From an uncultured Veillonella sp. (GTDB taxonomy: Bacteria; Bacillota; Negativicutes; Veillonellales; Veillonellaceae), in the NCBI RefSeq assembly GCF_905209685.1, contig NZ_CAJLUB010000123.1:1-5305 (forward strand): a DNA stretch of 5,305 nt, given 5' to 3'. This document shows positions 1-5,305 of the stretch, one piece after another; the first letter of the stretch is position 1, and each line of letters begins with the position of its first letter. The translations under genes and the position numbers were made by a program. The notes under the pieces are model-generated. The model was not told where the DNA came from and did not search any database. It worked only from the letters and a program-made list of their open reading frames with translations.

Positions 1-947
1 TTGGTCAAAAAGAATCTACCGTAGCTCGTGTAGTACAAAAATTAGAAGAAACAGGTGCGTTGGATTATACAATCGTCGTTTCTGCTAGTGCTTCTACAGG
101 TGCTCCATTACAATACATTGCTCCGTATGCAGGTGTTGCTATGGGTGAATACTTCATGTACAAAGGCAAACATGTACTTTGCGTATATGATGACTTAACT
201 AAGCAAGCAGCTGCTTACCGTGCTATGTCTCTATTATTACGCCGTCCACCAGGGCGTGAAGCGTATCCAGGCGACGTATTCTACTTACACAGTCGTTTAT
301 TAGAACGTGCTGCTAAACTTTCACCAGAACTTGGCGGTGGTTCTATTACAGCGTTGCCAATCATTGAAACACAAGCGGGTGACGTATCTGCATACATCCC
401 AACAAACGTAATTTCCATCACTGATGGTCAAATTTTCTTAGGGACAGATATGTTCTACTCTGGTATCCGTCCAGCTGTTGATGTAGGTTTGTCCGTATCC
501 CGTGTAGGTGGTAGTGCTCAAACTAAAGCGATGAAACAAGTAGCAGGCCAATTGCGTTTGGACCTTGCTCAATATCGTGAATTGGCAGCCTTCGCACAGT
601 TCGGTTCCGATCTTGATGCGGCTACTAAAGCACAATTAGACCGCGGTGAACGTTTGACTGAAATGTTAAAGCAAGGTCAATATGAACCTATGAGCGTAGC
701 AGAAATGGTTATCAACCTTTACGCTGGTACAAAAGGTTATTTAGCTAATATTCAAGTAGATGATGTATTATCATTTGAAGCTGAACTTTTACGTTTTATA
801 AAAGCTAACTATCCTGAAATTATCACGAATATTGAAACGTCTAAGAAAATTGATGAAGATACTGAAAATCTATTGAAGCAAGCAATCCCAGAATGTGTAG
901 AAGCATTTGGTTCTACGCATACATTAGTGTCTCATAAGGAGGCGTAA
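1..947 (+). CDS. atpA: F1 ATP synthase subunit alpha, 3' part (5' end outside window)
   Basis: This is the alpha subunit of the F1 sector, which alternates with beta in the catalytic hexamer and carries the non-catalytic nucleotide sites. The reading frame is open from the first bases (first full codon at 3) to TAA at 945-947, giving 314 visible residues. By comparison with the usual length of about 500, roughly the first 200 residues, including Walker A, lie upstream. Visible landmarks are the Walker B region VLCVYDD (174-194), [40 protein letters not shown], and the alpha/beta signature [10 protein letters not shown] (471-500). The Arg at 501-503 follows that signature in SRVGG and is the expected arginine finger contacting the beta catalytic site. 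The helical C-terminal domain follows. The TTG at 60 is an internal Leu codon and not a start, because family-conserved sequence ([16 protein letters not shown]) is read in frame before it. atpG begins 3 bases after the stop. Confidence 0.97.
   Translation, partial: GQKESTVARVVQKLEETGALDYTIVVSASASTGAPLQYIAPYAGVAMGEYFMYKGKHVLCVYDDLTKQAAAYRAMSLLLRRPPGREAYPGDVFYLHSRLLERAAKLSPELGGGSITALPIIETQAGDVSAYIPTNVISITDGQIFLGTDMFYSGIRPAVDVGLSVSRVGGSAQTKAMKQVAGQLRLDLAQYRELAAFAQFGSDLDAATKAQLDRGERLTEMLKQGQYEPMSVAEMVINLYAGTKGYLANIQVDDVLSFEAELLRFIKANYPEIITNIETSKKIDEDTENLLKQAIPECVEAFGSTHTLVSHKEA
936..942 (+). promoter_or_regulatory. Ribosome binding site of atpG, inside the end of atpA
   Basis: AAGGAGG lies 8 bases before the ATG at 951 and is encoded by the last Lys-Glu-Ala codons of atpA. 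It fixes the atpG start at 951. The ATG at 947, which overlaps the atpA stop, is in another frame and too close to this site. The placement suggests translational coupling of alpha and gamma. Confidence 0.85.
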
Positions 948-950
948 TGT

Positions 951-1805
951 ATGGCTAGTGCACAAGATTTGCGAAAACGCATAAAAAGTGTTACCAATAC
1001 GCAACAAATTACAAAAGCGATGAAGATGGTTGCTTCAGCTCGTCTTCGTAGGGCACAAACAAAAGCGGAATCTACACGTCCTTACGCAGAAAAAATTGGG
1101 CAAATCTTGCGTCATATGTCTAATAGTGATTTAGAAGGCTTTAGCAGTCCTTTACTAGAGGTACGTCCTATAAAGCGTACGTGCTATATAGTAATAGGTG
1201 CTGATAAGGGCCTTGCAGGGGCATTCTCGTCTAATGTATTGAAATTTGCTATGGAGCAATTGCATGGCAAATCTTCCGATACATATCGTGTTATCACGGC
1301 TGGTAAAAAGCCAAGAGACAGCATGAAATCCAGAGGAATTCATATCGATAAGTCCTATGCGGGCTTCTCTGATAAACCTTCCTATGAACATGCGCGTGCC
1401 ATTATGCATGAAGCACTTTCACTATACGAACGTCATGAAGTTGACGAAGTCATCATGATCTATACACGTTTTGTAAATTCTATGACGCAAATTGCACAGG
1501 CTGAGCGCTTGTTGCCAATAGAGCAACCACAAGATGAGGTAAAAGGGGAAGAATATGACTTTATGCCTTCCGCTGTATCTGTCTTGGAGGCGTTGCTACC
1601 AAAATATTTAGAAATTACTGTTTATAATGGATTGTTGCAATCTGCAGCAAGTGAACTTGGTGCTCGCATGACAGCCATGACATCTGCTACAGACAATGCA
1701 GGGGAACTCATTGATTCCTTGGGGCTTGAATATAACAAGTTACGTCAATCTAGCATTACAAACGAAATTTCTGAAATCGTTGGTGGCGCTAATGCCTTGC
1801 AATAA
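951..1805 (+). CDS. atpG: F1 ATP synthase subunit gamma (rotor shaft)
   Basis: This is the central stalk subunit that turns inside the alpha/beta hexamer and couples proton or sodium flow to catalysis. The protein has 284 residues, normal for bacterial gamma. The N-terminal helix starts MASAQDLRKRIKSVTNTQQITKAMKMVA, the conserved pattern for this family. The middle Rossmann-like part contains YIVIGADKGLAGAFSSNVLK, where many relatives have S/T-D-R/K-G-L. The C-terminal helix carries the gamma signature ITNEISEIVGGANA at residues 269-282. The N- and C-terminal helices pair as the coiled-coil shaft. I see no extra regulatory insertion of the kind found in chloroplast gamma. The gene sits 3 bases after atpA and 18 bases before atpD, inside one transcription unit. 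Confidence 0.97.
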   Translation: MASAQDLRKRIKSVTNTQQITKAMKMVASARLRRAQTKAESTRPYAEKIGQILRHMSNSDLEGFSSPLLEVRPIKRTCYIVIGADKGLAGAFSSNVLKFAMEQLHGKSSDTYRVITAGKKPRDSMKSRGIHIDKSYAGFSDKPSYEHARAIMHEALSLYERHEVDEVIMIYTRFVNSMTQIAQAERLLPIEQPQDEVKGEEYDFMPSAVSVLEALLPKYLEITVYNGLLQSAASELGARMTAMTSATDNAGELIDSLGLEYNKLRQSSITNEISEIVGGANALQ

Positions 1806-3248
<1,443 letters not shown>

Positions 3249-3251
3249 TCC

Positions 3252-3659
3252 ATGGCGGAACCTATGTCCCTACAGATCATCACACCTGATGCGATTGTCT
3301 TTGAAGGCAAGTCTACATTCTTTGTAGGCAAAGCCATCGATGGTCAATTTGGTGTTTTGCCAAATCATGCACCTATGATTATCGCATTAGATTTAGCGCC
3401 ATTACGCATAGATCAACCAGATGGAACATCTCGTGAACTTGCCGTATTTGGTGGCTTCTGTGAAATTGAACATAATAAGGTGAGTATTGTAACTCCAGAT
3501 TGCCAAGATCCATCATCTATTGATGTGGAACGTGCTCGTCGAGCTAAAGAACGTGCAGAAGGCCGGTTATCCAATCCTACACCAGATATCGATGTAGAAC
3601 GCGCAGAAGCAGCATTGCAACGTGCATTATTGCGCTTGCATGTAACTAAACAACTATAA
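3252..3659 (+). CDS. atpC: F1 ATP synthase subunit epsilon
   Basis: Epsilon joins gamma to the c-ring, and in bacteria its C-terminal helices can inhibit ATP hydrolysis. It has 135 residues, typical for the family. The N-terminal beta-sandwich (about 6-85) starts SLQIITPDAIVFEGKSTFFV and contains GQFGVLPNHAPMI, the classic epsilon pattern. The C-terminal two-helix hairpin (about 90-135) is present in full. The first helix starts IDVERA (90-95), which fits the I/L-D-x-x-R-A motif known for ATP binding by epsilon of Bacillus-type enzymes. The second helix starts with the same IDVERA (113-118). Arg residues 105, 117, 124 and 128 also lie where, from memory, Bacillus epsilon has Arg. ATP sensing is therefore plausible but is inferred. 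This is the last gene of the operon and is followed at once by a terminator. Confidence 0.96.
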   Translation: MAEPMSLQIITPDAIVFEGKSTFFVGKAIDGQFGVLPNHAPMIIALDLAPLRIDQPDGTSRELAVFGGFCEIEHNKVSIVTPDCQDPSSIDVERARRAKERAEGRLSNPTPDIDVERAEAALQRALLRLHVTKQL

Positions 3660-3663
3660 AATG

Positions 3664-3691
3664 AAAGGCTAGCCATAGGGCTAGCCTTTTT
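3664..3691 (+). terminator. Intrinsic terminator of the atp operon
   Basis: An 11-base-pair stem (3664-3674 with 3679-3689, core GGCTAGCC) closes on the 4-base loop ATAG and runs into five T residues at 3687-3691. It starts 4 bases after the atpC stop, so atpC ends the transcription unit. On the opposite strand the T run is only three bases, so it looks one-directional. Confidence 0.9.
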
Positions 3692-3748
3692 CTATAGAAT
3701 TTCATTTTGTTTATAGGAAACACTCATCTAACATTAAGGTCATCTGCT

Positions 3749-3754
3749 TATACT
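3749..3754 (+). promoter_or_regulatory. Candidate -10 element for the 118-residue protein gene
   Basis: TATACT matches the sigma-70-type -10 consensus at five of six bases. It lies in the 148-base gap after the atp terminator, 54 bases before the start codon at 3808. No convincing -35 stands at 16-18 bases upstream. A weaker alternative pair is TTGTTT (3707-3712) with TAACAT (3729-3734), 16 bases apart. A separate promoter is expected because the gene follows a strong terminator. Confidence 0.45.
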
Positions 3755-3761
3755 AAAATTT

Positions 3762-3780
3762 GTCATTTAAATTTAATGAC
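3762..3780 (+). promoter_or_regulatory. Near-perfect 19-base dyad, possible operator or leader hairpin
   Basis: GTCATTTAAATTTAATGAC is symmetric about the A at 3771, with one T/T mismatch in each half pair. The outer arms GTCATT and AATGAC match perfectly. It begins 7 bases after the candidate -10, so it would cover the likely transcription start and the first bases of the leader. That is a usual place for a repressor site. A weak RNA hairpin is the alternative. No T run follows, so it is not a terminator. No regulator can be named. Confidence 0.4.
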
Positions 3781-3807
3781 TTATTGTGTTAATTTGGAGG
3801 TTTTCTA

Positions 3808-4164
3808 ATGAACGTATCAAAAAAATCTTTCATTGCTTTTGCTGTATTAGCATGCTGTTTTGGTGCATCTACACTAGGAACACATGTAGACGCATCTTAT
3901 GGTTATAAATATACTGACTCGGTTCGCCCACCAGTAGAAACTCCTACAAATGATGCTTTTAGAGCTAACATGGTTAAACAAAATGAAGCTGATAATGCTA
4001 AATATGCTGCGACTACTAATACAAGTACAGCAAGTGCAAAAGATGATGATTCAATTTATTACGTAAGCGATTTATCTGATTCCTTCCGTAGTTCATTTAC
4101 TACACTTTTAAGAAATGCTGGTTTTACAGAGCATCAACTTAGATTAATTGGCTTGATTCACTAA
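3808..4164 (+). CDS. Small exported protein of unknown function, 118 residues
   Basis: I do not recognise this protein. The start is supported by TGGAGG at 3795-3800, 7 bases before the ATG. The N-terminus is a Sec signal: Lys5-Lys6, a hydrophobic core at 8-24, and a likely signal peptidase I cut after V-D-A at residue 29. VLAC at 13-16 also resembles a lipobox, so a lipoprotein is possible, but the hydrophobic stretch before that Cys would be very short. After a polar segment with a PPVETP motif comes an Ala/Asn/Thr/Ser-rich linker (about 55-78), then a more ordered-looking C-terminal part (82-118: SIYYVSDLSDSFRSS and a predicted helix ending HQLRLIGLIH). The mature form has no Cys if cut at 29. 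The gene stands alone between two terminators and converges on the next gene. It is probably a real gene, given its ribosome binding site, signal peptide and neighbour-like codon use. Confidence 0.8.
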   Translation: MNVSKKSFIAFAVLACCFGASTLGTHVDASYGYKYTDSVRPPVETPTNDAFRANMVKQNEADNAKYAATTNTSTASAKDDDSIYYVSDLSDSFRSSFTTLLRNAGFTEHQLRLIGLIH

Positions 4165-4190
4165 GTTATGTATCATTAATAGGTGAATAC

Positions 4191-4226
4191 AAAAAGACCG
4201 TTAAGCAATTGCTTAACGGTCTTTTT
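4191..4226. terminator. Two-way intrinsic terminator between convergent genes
   Basis: A perfect 36-base palindrome (arms 4191-4208 and 4209-4226, core GACCGTTAAGC) has five A residues at its left end and five T residues at its right end. Each strand therefore reads a GC-containing stem followed by a T run. It lies 26 bases after the stop of the 118-residue protein and 8 bases after the stop of the minus-strand gene, so it serves both. Confidence 0.92.
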
Positions 4227-4234
4227 AGTGTCTC

Positions 4235-5143
4235 TTATAATACGCTAACATCTTTTAAGGAGTAAGCAGTATTTCTAGGTTGTTCTACTTGGAAGTCAAG
4301 TACAACTGGAGATTCAGAGTTGATGCCAGGCGCTTGATAGCGGTCACGGTCTGTTGGAATGCGTTTATACGGTAATTTATCAAGTAATACAGTCATAACT
4401 TTATTCCATACAGCCTTATGTGTTGGCATTGTTAAGGAATCATCTGTTTGATTGAATCCACTGCGTACAGTGTGAATAACTTGATCATTCACATCGTAGT
4501 AATATAACAATGCATTAACTTTTGCTGCAATGTACATTTCGCGATCATCATTGTTATATGCGTATGGGCTATTTACACCATTGATTTGTACGTATACATC
4601 TTGCAATGGTACAGGCATGATAACAATTTCAGAGTTCTGCGCAGATGCAATTTGTGCAAGGTCAACAGCTCTAATTTCTGCTGTTGGCGTATTAGTACTT
4701 ACGATTGCTGTATCGTAGTACGGATATTTAAGTGTGTTAGATAGACGATCTGTCATGTAACGACCAAATTGTGCTGTATTTTCATTGCGCAACTTGGCAG
4801 GTACTACGATTGTTACTTTGCGACTAGGGAAATTATCTAAATGACCATCATAATTAGAATTAGATGTGTTGATCGTCGCTTTTTCAGGTGTTCCTACAAC
4901 TGGAGTAGAAACCGGTGTGTTGGCAACCTTCAAAATAGGTTGACCATTATTATCGGATTGTAACGTAGGTGTAGTTGTATCTACATTGGATTGCACAGAG
5001 TTAATAACAACCGGTTGAGTCCTATTGGATGTTAATTGACTCATATTAATTGTGGCCGCACTTGCTGTAGCAAGTGTAGATGCCAATAGTACACCTAGTA
5101 CTGTAAGTAGCGAACGTTTATAGCGTCCGAATTTACGAAACAT
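4235..5143 (-). CDS. Exported protein of unknown function, 302 residues
   Basis: I do not recognise a named family. The N-terminus is a clear Sec signal: basic MFRKFGRYKR, hydrophobic core 11-25, and a likely cut after A-S-A at residue 29, with no lipobox Cys. Residues 30-105 are rich in Thr, Ser, Asn, Gln, Pro and Val and look like a disordered linker. Residues about 106-262 look like one alpha/beta domain: strand KVTIVVPAKL, helix FGRYMTDRLSNTLKY, a strand-like segment SEIVIMPVPLQDVYVQ, long strands MYIAAKVNALLYYYDV and HTVRSGFNQ, and helix HKAVWNKVMTVLLDKL. This order recalls the TolB N-terminal/CsgG-like fold seen in envelope proteins, but that is a pattern guess. The tail 263-302 is polar. 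There is no Cys in the whole protein. The gene is transcribed alone, convergent with the 118-residue protein gene. It probably acts outside the cytoplasmic membrane. Confidence 0.88.
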   Translation of the reverse strand: MFRKFGRYKRSLLTVLGVLLASTLATASAATINMSQLTSNRTQPVVINSVQSNVDTTTPTLQSDNNGQPILKVANTPVSTPVVGTPEKATINTSNSNYDGHLDNFPSRKVTIVVPAKLRNENTAQFGRYMTDRLSNTLKYPYYDTAIVSTNTPTAEIRAVDLAQIASAQNSEIVIMPVPLQDVYVQINGVNSPYAYNNDDREMYIAAKVNALLYYYDVNDQVIHTVRSGFNQTDDSLTMPTHKAVWNKVMTVLLDKLPYKRIPTDRDRYQAPGINSESPVVLDFQVEQPRNTAYSLKDVSVL

Positions 5144-5147
5144 AGTT

Positions 5148-5155
5148 CCTCCTCT
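5148..5155 (-). promoter_or_regulatory. Ribosome binding site of the 302-residue protein gene
   Basis: On the minus strand AGAGGAGG lies 4 bases before the ATG at 5143-5141. It supports this start, which is also the one that gives a complete signal peptide with a basic N-terminus. Confidence 0.8.
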
Positions 5156-5197
5156 TAATAAAACTCTTTGAAATTTACAAACAAAACAACTGGTACT

Positions 5198-5206
5198 ATT
5201 ATATCA
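5198..5206 (-). promoter_or_regulatory. Extended -10 promoter of the 302-residue protein gene
   Basis: Read on the minus strand, TGATATAAT holds a perfect -10 hexamer (5198-5203) preceded by TG and one base, the extended -10 form. The best -35 candidate is TTGCTT (5223-5228) at a long spacing of 19, so the extended -10 may carry most of the strength. Transcription would start near 5190, leaving a leader of about 45 bases. The -35 region falls inside the stem of the upstream tRNA terminator. Confidence 0.7.
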
Positions 5207-5213
5207 CATATAC

Positions 5214-5246
5214 AAAAAAAAGAAGCAAGCTTTATGCTTGCTTCTT
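5214..5246 (-). terminator. Intrinsic terminator after the tRNA-Val gene
   Basis: On the minus strand an 11-base-pair stem AAGAAGCAAGC/GCTTGCTTCTT (5236-5246 with 5220-5230) closes on a 5-base loop and runs into a block of T residues down to 5214. It begins 4 bases after the tRNA 3' end, so the tRNA ends its transcription unit here. Confidence 0.88.
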
Positions 5247-5250
5247 GGTC

Positions 5251-5305
<55 letters not shown>

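Noticed and set aside
60..62. TTG as a start codon of a 295-residue protein
   Set aside because: The same frame is open to the window edge and encodes conserved alpha-subunit sequence before this codon, so it is an internal Leu.
3413..3676. Minus-strand open frame of 87 codons opposite atpC
   Set aside because: It is the complement of a conserved gene, its start falls in the atp terminator, and no ribosome binding site was seen.
3692..3807. Riboswitch or structured leader between atpC and the small exported protein gene
   Set aside because: Apart from the dyad at 3762-3780 I see no multi-stem structure, conserved riboswitch core or leader terminator, and the leader after the candidate -10 is only about 47 bases.
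4530..4718. Plus-strand open frame of 62 codons opposite the 302-residue protein gene
   Set aside because: It is a shadow of a well-supported gene and has no credible ribosome binding site or promoter.

Overview
The window is a piece of chromosome from a low-GC bacterium. It carries the end of an F-type ATP synthase operon, then two secreted proteins of unknown function, then part of a tRNA gene. The ATP synthase proteins have Firmicutes-type sequence features, and two neighbours carry Sec signal peptides. My impression is a Negativicutes genome, Veillonella-like, but this rests on general resemblance and not on a search.

Positions 1-3691, plus strand: atpA (alpha, 3' part only), atpG (gamma), atpD (beta) and atpC (epsilon), in the canonical order. 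The gaps are 3, 18 and 3 bases, and each internal gene has a strong Shine-Dalgarno sequence. A clear intrinsic terminator follows atpC. These subunits form the soluble F1 part: alpha and beta make the nucleotide-binding hexamer, gamma is the rotor shaft, and epsilon is the rotor-associated regulatory subunit. The genes for the membrane Fo part and for delta would be expected upstream, outside the window. All visible catalytic motifs are intact.

Positions 3692-4234: an independent single-gene unit on the plus strand. It has a candidate promoter, a near-perfect 19-base dyad just downstream of it, and a 118-residue exported protein that I do not recognise. It ends in a perfect 36-base palindrome, which serves as a two-way terminator with the convergent gene on the other strand.

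Positions 4235-5305, minus strand: a 302-residue exported protein with a low-complexity linker and one alpha/beta-looking domain, transcribed from an extended -10 promoter. Upstream of it lie the terminator and the 3' part of a tRNA-Val (anticodon UAC). The promoter is packed directly against the tRNA terminator.

I see no mobile element, CRISPR array, riboswitch or broken gene. I found no strong case for a new system. The least explained parts are the two orphan exported proteins and the dyad upstream of the smaller one.
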